Assembly: GCA_018725275.1 (NCBI GenBank) | Contig: QLUC01000017.1 | Coordinates: 1-18,543 of the forward strand | Direction: 5' to 3' | DNA from: Bacillota bacterium | GTDB taxonomy: Bacteria; Bacillota; UBA994 | DNA: 18,543 nucleotides | Shown here: one piece after another, positions 1 through 7,077 of the stretch | How the letters are laid out: the number at the start of each line of letters is the position of its first letter | Position numbering within the stretch: position 1 is the first letter of the stretch | Program-made: the position numbers and the translations under genes | The notes under the pieces: model-generated | Seen by the model: only the letters and a program-made list of their open reading frames with translations | Database searches by the model: none | What the model was told of the DNA's origin: nothing

Positions 1-41
1 GTCCGCTCTAGGCCCTCTTTCATGCGCTGCAGAAAGTTCAT
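1..41 (-). CDS. ftsY: FtsY, SRP receptor GTPase (first 13 codons only)
   Basis: Only the first 13 codons lie in the window; the rest runs off the left edge. The visible residues are MNFLQRMKEGLERT, with the last codon incomplete. This resembles the N-terminal helix of bacterial FtsY, which usually begins with an aromatic residue and a 'KEGL' segment. A purine-rich GGGGAGGGGGAG stretch precedes the ATG as ribosome binding site. FtsY is the membrane-associated receptor for the signal recognition particle. The call rests mainly on position: ftsY directly follows smc in most Firmicutes. The NG GTPase domain, which would prove it, is outside the window. Confidence 0.72.
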   Translation of the reverse strand, partial: MNFLQRMKEGLER

Positions 42-58
42 ACTCTCACTCCCCCTCC

Positions 59-83
59 CCCTTCGACCTCACCCTTCGACCTC
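59..83. repeat. Short tandem duplication between smc and ftsY
   Basis: The 12-base unit CCCTTCGACCTC occurs at 59-70 and again at 72-83, separated by a single A (period 13). It lies in the 55-base gap between the smc stop and the ftsY start. It looks like a simple slippage duplication. I see no stem-loop or terminator in this gap, so smc and ftsY are probably cotranscribed. Confidence 0.75.
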
Positions 84-96
84 TACTCCACTACAC

Positions 97-3000
97 CTAC
101 CCTGTCGCGATGTCGGATATTCTCACTGTAAGAATTTTTGAAACCCCTTGCTCTGGCATAGTGACGCCATAGAGCACATCCGAGGCCATCATAGTGCCCT
201 TGGTGTGGGTAATAAGTAAGAATTGAGTTAGGGAACTTAGCTCCCGGAGAACTGCAATGAGTCTTTCGACATTAGCATCATCCAGGGGGGCGTCTATTTC
301 ATCTAACATGCAAAATGGTGTAGGCTTGACCTTGAGAACGGCGCAGACGAGAGCTATAGCAACTAGCGCTCTTTCCCCACCAGAGAGCAAAGCAATGTTT
401 TGTAGTCTTTTGCCTACCGGCTGCACATCAATCTCGATTCCCGATTCCAGCGGCTTGTCCTTATCGATTAAGAACAGGCGCGAAGTGGCACCTCCGAAAA
501 GTCGCCCCACCATCTCCTGAAAAGCAGTCTTGACCTCATTGAAACCAGCGAGGAATCTCTCGCCCATGATTGCATCGAGATTGGCCAATACCTCTGTGAG
601 CCTCCCCGAAGCGCTCTCGAGGTCTTCCTGCTCTTTAGTTAGGAAGGCCACCCGCTCAGAGATCCGGGCATGCTCATCGATGGCCGAAACCCTAATGGCT
701 CCAAGCTCTAAAATTTGGGCATCAAGGGTAGCGATTGCCGACTCCGCCTCGCTACGATTATTGATGTTAATCACATTACGCCGAGTATCCTCGCTAACTT
801 CACCCAACTTGGCCTGTAGGTACTCGGCTTCGACCTTGAGACGCTCGAGACGGATTGCTAAATTATGTAATTTTTGCCGATTTAAGTTCGAGTCCTGAAG
901 GTTTTTGTCCAGAGTAGTTACTATTTCCTGCTGCTCCTTTTGCAATGCTAGTCTCGCTCCCTGCTCTAGGCCATGCATCTCTGCCATTACGGCTACCCTC
1001 TGCTCGAGAAACAGAACATCTTGTTCGACTTGGGCGAGGCTAGCCACCAAGGTATCTTGCTCATCTTGATTATGCAAAAGTTCTCGCAAGACTTCGGCAA
1101 CCCTAGTGCCGGCCTCATTATAAAGCGCTTCCTGATCAGTAAGGCGCATGGCGTAAGTGCCGAGCATGGTCTCATGCCTAGCTTTTGCGACTTGCAGTTC
1201 GACTCTGCGTTCCGCATTCGTTTCGGCTAGACTAAGTGCCTCGGTACGGAGCGCGGTCAGTGCCAATTCATCTTGCGAAGAGGCTGACTGTGCTAGTTCC
1301 ACAACCTGCCTAAGAACTGCCTGCTCTTTCTCTATGGCCGCGATGCTCTCGCTAAGAGCCTTACTTTCCATGTCGTTTTGCTCGAGCAAAGACCTATGCT
1401 TGGCCCACTGCAAGTCGTAGGCCAACAAGGACCGCTTGCTCTGTTCTATCGCCAACCGCCGGCTCTCTTCTGTTGTTAAAGCGGAAGTAACCGAGGTTTG
1501 AGTAACTGCGTAAGACTTTTCTAGCTCCTTGAGCTCCTCCCGCAGGCGGGAAATTTCCTTTTCGGCATCTTCAATTTCGCGCTTTCTCACCAAAAGCCAC
1601 GCCTGTCGCTCCGGCCGGCTACCTCCGGTCAGTGAACCGCTAGGTTGGCGGATGTCGCCATCAAGGGTCACTATACGCCAAGCATTGCCGGTCTCCTTGG
1701 CAACCAACGTGACCGCATCAATACTGTCCACCACGAGCACATTGCCGAGCAATTGCAGGACGACCGGTCGAACCTGAGACTGGCTGCTCACTAGGTCGAC
1801 GGCCCTCCCGAGGAAATTCGGCATAGCCTTGACGATTGCCGGCACGTCCCTCGCTGTACGGGGACGCATGGCATCCAGCGGAAAGAATGTAGCCCTGCCC
1901 TGTTCTTTGTCCTTAAGTAATTTAACGGCGTTCTTAGCTTGCCCCTCGGTGACGGTAACGATATCGCTGACCGCTCCACCGAGCGCAACCTCTATAGCCG
2001 TCTCTAAGCCTGCCGGGGTGGAAATGAGCTCGCCAACTACACCCAGAATACCTGGCAAACCACTTCGCAAGACATACTTGACCCCACGGCTCAGTCCTTC
2101 CATTTGTTCCTCGCTGGATTTTAAGGCACGATATCGATTTTCCGTGCGAAAAAGCTGGGCTTGCTGCTTGTTGAGATTATCACTTTGCTGTTTTTGTTCT
2201 TGGCGCAAATCCGATATGCGAACTGTGAGTCGGCGTTCTTCTCCTTCTAGCGCGGCAAGATTAATTTTTTCTGCTGCTATTTTTACATCTAGTTCCGCGA
2301 GGCCTGCGGCATACTCGGCGTGGTTGGCGAATAGTGGTAGCTGCAGCTTGGTCTTTTGAGTCAACTGTTCTTCTAATCGAACAATCTGCTTTTCGTTGGC
2401 GATTCTCTCCCTATTCTCTTGGAACAATCGCTCCTCAATTGCTGCGATTTCCCGTTTTAAATCTAACTCCCGCTTCGCGGCAGGCGTATCACCCCAAGCC
2501 TCAATGATTTCTAGTTCGGCACTATTTTGGGCCAAGTTGCGCCGTTCCTCGGTCTCATCTAATCGTAGCTGTGATATCTGCTGAGCGATTTTTTTCTGTT
2601 CGTCTTGGTACTGGGTAAGGCGCTTGGCGAGAATGGCTCTTTGTCCATGCGCCTTTTCTAGAGCCGCGGCAATTTCTAATTGGCGTTCGCTTTTTTGCCG
2701 TAAAAGCAGCTTATTTTCGTAAATGCTCCTTTCGCTATCCTGAATCTTGACATGAAACTCGCTATCTAAGAGCAAAGCGGTCGTCTGCTTCGTCAGCAAA
2801 GTACTGCGTGCAATATCAAGACTTAAATGCTCGTCATTGATGCGCTCCGTTTGTTGGGTCAGGCTCTGTGCCAGCCGTTCATTTAAGCCTAGCTCGTAAC
2901 TGAGCAGAGCCTGTTCCCAATTCTGCCGCCGGGCGCTCAGTTCAAGATACTCTCTGGCCCTCTGGGCTTCTTCACCAAGTGGAGCTAGTTGATTGCGGAG

Positions 3001-3591
3001 CTCAGCGGAGACATCGCGCACGCGACAGAGATTGGCTGCTGTCTCGGTCAGTCGAACTTCGGTCTCGCGCTTGCGAAGTTTGTAACGCGAGATGCCGGCG
3101 GCCTCCTCGAAAATCACTCGCCGATTGCGAGGATCTGCACTGATTATTTCCTCGATTCTCCCTTGACCCACAAATGAATATGAGTCTCGCCCAATCCCAG
3201 TATCGAGAAAGAGCTCCGTAATATCTTTCAGCCGACAAGGACGGCGGTTGATTAAGTACTCACTTTCTTGGTTACGAAATACACGCCGGGTGATCATGAC
3301 TTCAATCGCGTCTAAAGGCAAGCGTTTGGATGAATTATCGAAGACCACGGTCACTTCAGCGAACCCGATGCTCTTGCGCTTGGCTGTTCCGCCAAAGATA
3401 ATGTCCTCCATGCGACTTCCTCGGAGGACACGAGGAGATTGTTCCCCTAAAACCCATTTCACGGCATCCGCAATATTGCTCTTGCCGCTGCCATTAGGAC
3501 CGACAATGGCCGTCAGACCGTCCCCAAGCTCAATTTCTGTTCTGTCCGCAAACGACTTAAAACCATACACTTCAACACGCCTTATTTTCAT
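97..3591 (-). CDS. smc: SMC, chromosome condensation and segregation ATPase
   Basis: SMC is the ATPase of the SMC-ScpAB condensin, which organises and segregates newly replicated origins. The 1164-residue protein is full length for a bacterial SMC. The Walker A loop GPNGSGKSN is at residues 31-39. A long coiled coil rich in E, Q, R and L follows. The hinge lies around residues 500-650, with the glycine-rich stretch VALGGAVSDIV. A second coiled coil leads to the C-terminal head, with signature LLSGGERAL from 1068 and Walker B CMLDEIDAPLDD around 1094-1105. The ATG has an AAAGGATG ribosome binding site six bases upstream. A strong terminator sits just upstream, so smc (with ftsY) probably needs its own promoter, unlike arrangements where rnc reads directly into smc. 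No frameshift is apparent. Confidence 0.98.
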   Translation of the reverse strand: MKIRRVEVYGFKSFADRTEIELGDGLTAIVGPNGSGKSNIADAVKWVLGEQSPRVLRGSRMEDIIFGGTAKRKSIGFAEVTVVFDNSSKRLPLDAIEVMITRRVFRNQESEYLINRRPCRLKDITELFLDTGIGRDSYSFVGQGRIEEIISADPRNRRVIFEEAAGISRYKLRKRETEVRLTETAANLCRVRDVSAELRNQLAPLGEEAQRAREYLELSARRQNWEQALLSYELGLNERLAQSLTQQTERINDEHLSLDIARSTLLTKQTTALLLDSEFHVKIQDSERSIYENKLLLRQKSERQLEIAAALEKAHGQRAILAKRLTQYQDEQKKIAQQISQLRLDETEERRNLAQNSAELEIIEAWGDTPAAKRELDLKREIAAIEERLFQENRERIANEKQIVRLEEQLTQKTKLQLPLFANHAEYAAGLAELDVKIAAEKINLAALEGEERRLTVRISDLRQEQKQQSDNLNKQQAQLFRTENRYRALKSSEEQMEGLSRGVKYVLRSGLPGILGVVGELISTPAGLETAIEVALGGAVSDIVTVTEGQAKNAVKLLKDKEQGRATFFPLDAMRPRTARDVPAIVKAMPNFLGRAVDLVSSQSQVRPVVLQLLGNVLVVDSIDAVTLVAKETGNAWRIVTLDGDIRQPSGSLTGGSRPERQAWLLVRKREIEDAEKEISRLREELKELEKSYAVTQTSVTSALTTEESRRLAIEQSKRSLLAYDLQWAKHRSLLEQNDMESKALSESIAAIEKEQAVLRQVVELAQSASSQDELALTALRTEALSLAETNAERRVELQVAKARHETMLGTYAMRLTDQEALYNEAGTRVAEVLRELLHNQDEQDTLVASLAQVEQDVLFLEQRVAVMAEMHGLEQGARLALQKEQQEIVTTLDKNLQDSNLNRQKLHNLAIRLERLKVEAEYLQAKLGEVSEDTRRNVININNRSEAESAIATLDAQILELGAIRVSAIDEHARISERVAFLTKEQEDLESASGRLTEVLANLDAIMGERFLAGFNEVKTAFQEMVGRLFGGATSRLFLIDKDKPLESGIEIDVQPVGKRLQNIALLSGGERALVAIALVCAVLKVKPTPFCMLDEIDAPLDDANVERLIAVLRELSSLTQFLLITHTKGTMMASDVLYGVTMPEQGVSKILTVRISDIATG

Positions 3592-3614
3592 AACTCACAT
3601 CCTTTAACGCTGCT

Positions 3615-3623
3615 ATTGTAACA
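3615..3623 (-). promoter_or_regulatory. Possible extended -10 promoter for smc
   Basis: On the minus strand the sequence TGTTACAAT fits an extended -10 element (TGn followed by TACAAT, 5 of 6 matches to TATAAT). I find no -35 box because that position falls in the preceding terminator stem. It would give a leader of about 17 bases that still contains the smc ribosome binding site. Support comes from the need for a promoter after the strong terminator. Confidence 0.35.
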
Positions 3624-3628
3624 CAAAG

Positions 3629-3675
3629 AAAAAAAATCCGCCCTGAGCATCGGTTTGACCGAGAACTCCAGGCGG
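3629..3675 (-). terminator. Rho-independent terminator after spoVS
   Basis: On the minus strand, outer arms CCGCCTGGAG and CTCAGGGCGG pair with one mismatch and one wobble. They enclose a second perfect hairpin, TCGGT-CAA-ACCGA, and are followed after one A by eight T residues. It lies 28 bases past the spoVS stop and 38 bases before the smc start. It should end the plsX-degV-acpP-rnc-spoVS transcript. Confidence 0.9.
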
Positions 3676-3702
3676 TATTGCCAATTATCATGAATGGCTC
3701 CC

Positions 3703-3897
3703 TTATCGTGGGTTAACGATGAAGCGTATGGCGGTGCGCAGAACTCCATCGATATAAATGTCTGTAAAAGCCGGAATAGTCACTAGGTTGACCCCATTAG
3801 AGGCCACATAACCCCTGCAAATGGCTATGGCCTTGACGGCCTGATTGACCGCCCCCGCCCCGACAGCCTGCAACTCAGCCGTCCTTAGTACTTCCAA
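3703..3897 (-). CDS. spoVS: SpoVS-like protein with N-terminal segment missing
   Basis: SpoVS is a small Alba-like protein needed for late sporulation (coat assembly and septation) in Bacillus subtilis. Residues 7-64 here match the C-terminal two-thirds of the family. The recognisable stretches are AELQAVGAGAVNQAVKAIAI and IPAFTDIYIDG, with a C-terminal FIVNPR. The family is normally about 86 residues; this protein has 64. It keeps the first residues (EVL) and then jumps to the second beta strand, so about 22 residues covering the first strand and first helix are absent. The start is a TTG with a GGAGGGGTGG ribosome binding site. An in-frame TAG seven codons upstream excludes a longer start, and the 59 bases up to rnc do not encode the missing part. 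It lies between rnc and a strong terminator. It may be a functional short variant or a decaying copy beside a full-length paralogue elsewhere. Confidence 0.85.
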   Translation of the reverse strand: MEVLRTAELQAVGAGAVNQAVKAIAICRGYVASNGVNLVTIPAFTDIYIDGVLRTAIRFIVNPR

Positions 3898-3956
3898 GTT
3901 CCACCCCTCCCACGCAGCCTATCCCTAATTAGTATGCGGAGGTATGGCCCAAGTTG

Positions 3957-4640
3957 TCATTTATTGCTGCGCAAATTCCTCAGCGCCACAAACGCCGCAG
4001 CCTGCTCAGCCTGCTTTTTGCTCTTCCCTTCTCCTACGCCCTGGGAAAACCCTTTGACGAAGACCTCGGTCCGGTAACTGCGGTCATGATCCGGACCGCT
4101 GGCCTCTAGCAGGGCATATCTAACGGACTCTGGGGCTAGTTCCTGGAGGGCACTTTTGGCATCCGCTTCTGCCCACAGCTCCGTTGCTTCAGCCAAATGT
4201 TCGCGGTAAAGCAAAACAAACAGTTGACGGGCTCGGAGCACGCCGCCACAAAGGAAGGCCGCTCCGAGAAGCGCCTCCACACAACCGGCGAGAATTCTTG
4301 GCCTTTCATGGCCGCCACTACCGGCAGCGCTCTTGCCAAGGCGCATGTAAAGAGCAATGTTAAAGCGTTTAGCAATCAAGGCGAGGGTCGCTTCTCGCAC
4401 TAAGTAGGCGCGCAACCGGCTGAGCTGCCCTTCATTCAGGGCAGGGAACATCGTATAGAGGGTTTCACTACACAAGAGGGCCAGTACCGCGTCCCCCAAG
4501 AACTCTAAACGCTCATTGTCGCACTCACCGACATGGGTGTTTACATAAGACGAATGCGTCAAGGCCTGTAAAACCAGGACCTCGTCCTCTAAGGAAAAGC
4601 CCAACGTTGTCGTCAGTTCATTGATTTGTGACAAGCGCAC
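3957..4640 (-). CDS. rnc: Ribonuclease III
   Basis: RNase III is the Mg-dependent double-strand RNA endonuclease that processes rRNA precursors and regulates mRNAs. The 227-residue protein has the usual two parts. The endonuclease domain (about 1-155) carries the signature NERLEFLGDAVL at 42-53, supplying Glu43, Glu46 and Asp50. A dsRNA-binding domain covers about 159-225 and ends in GEGKSKKQAEQAAA. The second metal-binding cluster reads ILAGCVEALLGA. The glutamate (Glu122, E. coli E117) is present, but the preceding ligand, normally Asp (E. coli D114), is Gly119, codon GGT at 4284-4286. The GTG start at 4640 lies only two bases after AGGAG. A TTG at 4634 would have eight-base spacing and may be the true start. 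acpP ends five bases upstream, as in the common acpP-rnc order. Confidence 0.96.
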   Translation of the reverse strand: MRLSQINELTTTLGFSLEDEVLVLQALTHSSYVNTHVGECDNERLEFLGDAVLALLCSETLYTMFPALNEGQLSRLRAYLVREATLALIAKRFNIALYMRLGKSAAGSGGHERPRILAGCVEALLGAAFLCGGVLRARQLFVLLYREHLAEATELWAEADAKSALQELAPESVRYALLEASGPDHDRSYRTEVFVKGFSQGVGEGKSKKQAEQAAAFVALRNLRSNK

Positions 4641-4645
4641 CTCTC

Positions 4646-4879
4646 CTATGTTCGTCTTAATATATAGCTGACAGCAGCGTCAACAGTGGTGATATTTGCA
4701 ACTTCTTCATCTTCGAGGGTAATGTCGAATTCCTGCTCGATAGCCATGGCAATCTCGACTAAGTTGATTGAATCAGCGCCCAGGTCTTGCTTAAAACGCG
4801 AATCAGGCCGAACCCGCGACTCCTCAACACGCAAAATGCGCGCCACAATACGGCTGACTAGGTCAAAAACATCTTGCAT
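4646..4879 (-). CDS. acpP: Acyl carrier protein
   Basis: This small acidic protein carries acyl chains on a 4'-phosphopantetheine arm during fatty acid and phospholipid synthesis. Its 77 residues are the usual length. The attachment site reads LGADSINLVE with Ser37 as the modified serine. The common DSL motif is DSI here, a conservative change. The ATG is preceded by GGAGG with a short T-rich spacer. degV ends 13 bases upstream and rnc starts five bases downstream. Fatty-acid synthesis genes (fabD, fabG, fabF, fabH) often next to acpP are absent on both sides. With PlsX and FakA/FakB-type proteins nearby, this ACP can act in acyl-phosphate and acyl-ACP exchange. Confidence 0.96.
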   Translation of the reverse strand: MQDVFDLVSRIVARILRVEESRVRPDSRFKQDLGADSINLVEIAMAIEQEFDITLEDEEVANITTVDAAVSYILRRT

Positions 4880-4892
4880 AAAAAGCCTCCCT

Positions 4893-5750
4893 CTATAATA
4901 GTGGAACGACTACCAACCCAATCGTCCCAGGGCCCACATGGACCCCTATCACCGGGCCAATTTGATTGATGGTGATTTCATCAATTTGATACTTTTCGGC
5001 AACTAAGGTCCTTAGCTCCTCCGCCCTGCTTTGACAATTGCCATGCAGAATGCCCACGCTAACACGAGAACTGTAGGGCACAAACTCCCCTGCTGCCTCT
5101 ACGAGGCTTTTGAGTACCTTGCTCATGTTTCCCCGCACCTTACTATGGGCCACAATAGCGCCGTCTTTAACGCGCAAAATGGGGTGCACGTTGAGAATTG
5201 ACCCTAGGAGTGAGCTGGCCTTCCCGATGCGACCGTTCTTCTCTAGCCAAACCAAGTTTTCTACTGAAAGCACAAAAACTTGGTTCTTTGATACTGCTTT
5301 AACATGGGCAATAATCTCGCCTGTCTTAGCCCCAGCGTTACGCGCCCGAGCCGCCTCCACCACTGCTAAACCGAGCCCCAATGAAGCACCCTGACTATCG
5401 ACCACGGTGATCTTGCCGCCGTCCACCATCTCGCTCGCTAAAACCGCTGATTGATAGGTGCCCGACAAATGAGAGGAGATATGTATGGATACTATTTCTT
5501 TGTACTCACTGAGTAGCTTCGTATACACCTCACTAAACTCCCCCGGAGAGGGCTGTGATGTGCGGGGATGCACCTTGGTTGTGGGGAGCATCTCAAAAAA
5601 TTCTTGGCTGGAGATGTCGATACCATCTTTGTAATTTTTTTCTCCAAGGATGACATTGAGAGGGACGACGACAATCCCCAGTTCCTCCACTAAAGACAAA
5701 GGCAGGTCGGCAGTGCTATCCGTGACAATAGCGATTTCTTTCTGTAGCAT
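4893..5750 (-). CDS. DegV family lipid-binding protein (FakB type)
   Basis: DegV/EDD-fold proteins bind a fatty acid; those called FakB present it to the kinase FakA, giving acyl-phosphate. Family features, numbered from the upstream ATG at 5759, are VTDSTADLP at 12-20, TSQPSPGEF at 67-75, SSHLSGTYQSA at 95-105 and LEKNGRIG at 172-179. The C-terminal half contains HPILRVKDG. The total is 285 or 288 residues. Of three candidate ATG codons (5759, 5756, 5750), the third is preferred because AAGG lies nine bases before it, whereas it abuts the first. The gene sits between plsX and acpP in one apparent operon. PlsX converts acyl-phosphate to acyl-ACP, so the neighbourhood supports the FakB assignment. 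Which lipid it binds cannot be told from sequence. Confidence 0.92.
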   Translation of the reverse strand: MLQKEIAIVTDSTADLPLSLVEELGIVVVPLNVILGEKNYKDGIDISSQEFFEMLPTTKVHPRTSQPSPGEFSEVYTKLLSEYKEIVSIHISSHLSGTYQSAVLASEMVDGGKITVVDSQGASLGLGLAVVEAARARNAGAKTGEIIAHVKAVSKNQVFVLSVENLVWLEKNGRIGKASSLLGSILNVHPILRVKDGAIVAHSKVRGNMSKVLKSLVEAAGEFVPYSSRVSVGILHGNCQSRAEELRTLVAEKYQIDEITINQIGPVIGVHVGPGTIGLVVVPLL

Positions 5751-5770
5751 ATCCATCATCCTTACTTGTG

Positions 5771-6766
5771 TTATGAGTTACTAGCTTTTGTGGAATCCGT
5801 GATTTTCTTAATCACCTCCTGCGAGATAAATTTCTCCGCCTGGTAGATGCCATTTTTGATGGCCAAGGCTCGAGACGACCCATGACACTTGACAAAAACA
5901 CCATTTATACCCAGGAGAGGCGCCCCCCCGTGTTCAGCATAATCAAACCGACCCTTAAGCTTACGCAGTTTCGGTTTTAACATCAACGCCCCGATTTTGC
6001 TTCGTAGATCACTCGTAAAACTCTGTCGCAACAATTCAAAAAGTGTTGCTGTTACGCCCTCCATCATTTTTAGAAGGACATTGCCGGTAAACCCGTCGCA
6101 TACCGCTACATCAACTTCCCCGCTTAGGAGCACGCGTGCTTCCATATTGCCTAAGAAGTTGATGTCCGCGCCCTTAAGTAAAGCGAAGGCATCTTTGGTC
6201 GCTTGATTGCCTTTACCTTCTTCCGTGCCCACGTTGAGTAACGCCACTTTGGGACGCGTTCTCCCGAGCACTTTTTCGGCATATATTGACCCCATGATGC
6301 CATACTGGGCTAAGTGCTCCCCTTTAGCGTCCATGTTAGCACCCACATCAAGCAAGACCACACCTTTACCGTCTAGCGTAGGAAGCAAAGGGGCGAGGGC
6401 TGGCCGCTCGATATTGGCGATCCGCCCAGCGATAAAAAGCCCCGCAGCCATAAAAGCCCCGGTATTCCCAGCTGTGACGAAAGCGTCAGCCTGCTTATTT
6501 TTAATCAAATGCGCCCCCACCACCAGGGTGGCCTTCGGTTTCCGGCGCAAGGCGAGGGCAGGAGCCTCATCATTATCGATTACATCTTCAGCCGGAACTA
6601 CTTCGATGTGAGTGGCCATGCCTTCCTGCTTCAGCATACCCTCCAGCACAGTGCCTGGACCAACTAGAGCAACCTTGAGTCCTCTTTCTCTTACCGCAGC
6701 GACTGCACCGGCCACAATCTCGCTTGGGGCATGGTCGCCACCCAGGGCATCCACCAGAATCCGCAT
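5771..6766 (-). CDS. plsX: PlsX, phosphate acyltransferase
   Basis: PlsX interconverts acyl-ACP and acyl-phosphate, the donor that PlsY uses for the first acylation of glycerol-3-phosphate. The 331-residue protein begins MRILVDALGGDHAP, the typical PlsX start. It also contains VVPAEDVIDNDEAPALALRR, a glycine-rich VTAGNTGAFMAAGLF stretch, LLDVGANMDAK, VALLNVGTEEGKGN and VCDGFTGNVLLK. The ATG has a GGGGG ribosome binding site six bases upstream. The adjacent fapR and fab genes found in many Firmicutes are absent; degV follows 20 bases later. A sigma-A-like promoter and a hairpin separate it from rpmF, so it probably begins its own transcript. Confidence 0.98.
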   Translation of the reverse strand: MRILVDALGGDHAPSEIVAGAVAAVRERGLKVALVGPGTVLEGMLKQEGMATHIEVVPAEDVIDNDEAPALALRRKPKATLVVGAHLIKNKQADAFVTAGNTGAFMAAGLFIAGRIANIERPALAPLLPTLDGKGVVLLDVGANMDAKGEHLAQYGIMGSIYAEKVLGRTRPKVALLNVGTEEGKGNQATKDAFALLKGADINFLGNMEARVLLSGEVDVAVCDGFTGNVLLKMMEGVTATLFELLRQSFTSDLRSKIGALMLKPKLRKLKGRFDYAEHGGAPLLGINGVFVKCHGSSRALAIKNGIYQAEKFISQEVIKKITDSTKASNS

Positions 6767-6799
6767 ACTTACCCCCTACACATGCTATATTCTATCCTC

Positions 6800-6829
6800 A
6801 GTATACTTCATTCCCAGAATATTGAGCAA
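6800..6829 (-). promoter_or_regulatory. Probable sigma-A promoter for plsX
   Basis: On the minus strand, TTGCTC (6829-6824) and TATACT (6805-6800) are separated by 18 bases. The -10 matches consensus at 5 of 6 positions and the -35 at 3 of 6. The predicted leader to the plsX ATG is about 27 bases. No FapR-type operator was recognised around it. Confidence 0.5.
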
Positions 6830-6856
6830 CTGCTTTCGTGTACATCTTGTGCACCA

Positions 6857-6893
6857 AACACAAGGAAGGCGGATGCTCCGCCTTCCTTGTGTT
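6857..6893 (-). terminator. 17-bp perfect hairpin after rpmF, terminator or attenuator
   Basis: The arms AACACAAGGAAGGCGGA and TCCGCCTTCCTTGTGTT pair perfectly around a three-base loop, starting 7 bases past the rpmF stop. On the minus strand it is followed only by TTTGGTGC, a weak T tract. It could be an inefficient terminator, a 3'-end stabiliser or an RNA-processing site between rpmF and plsX. The same stem forms on the plus strand, with no T tract there. Confidence 0.65.
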
Positions 6894-6900
6894 GTAGTTG

Positions 6901-7077
6901 CTACTTTACAACGATCACAGCTCTGTTTTTGTAATACCCGCACGCGGTACACACACGATGAGGGAGCTTAGCCTCATGACACTGGGGGCAGGATACCAAC
7001 CCGGGAGAGGTCAGTTTCCAATTGGCGCGCCTCTTATCGCGGCGAGCCTTTGAAGTTTTTCTCTTTGGTAGTGCCAT
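6901..7077 (-). CDS. rpmF: 50S ribosomal protein L32
   Basis: L32 is a small protein of the large ribosomal subunit. The 58-residue product starts MALPKRKTSKARRDKRRANW, the typical basic L32 start with the 'KTSK' motif. It has a four-cysteine zinc ribbon, with CPQC at 30-33 and CTAC at 43-46, so it is the zinc-containing form. The ATG has an AAAGGAGG ribosome binding site. Its first 44 bases overlap the end of the upstream DUF177 gene in another frame; the DUF177-rpmF pairing itself is widely conserved. The hairpin at 6857-6893 follows closely. Confidence 0.97.
   Translation of the reverse strand: MALPKRKTSKARRDKRRANWKLTSPGLVSCPQCHEAKLPHRVCTACGYYKNRAVIVVK

Noticed and set aside
1829..2359. 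Long plus-strand frame (176 codons) inside smc
   Set aside because: It is antisense to coiled-coil and hinge coding sequence, has a low-complexity Ser/Leu-rich translation and matches no family.
3898..3956. CATACTA upstream of spoVS as a sigma-G -10 box
   Set aside because: No acceptable -35 element lies 16-19 bases upstream; the match is probably chance, and B. subtilis spoVS uses sigma-H.
6767..6860. FapR operator upstream of plsX
   Set aside because: No palindrome resembling the FapR site was found and no fapR gene is nearby.
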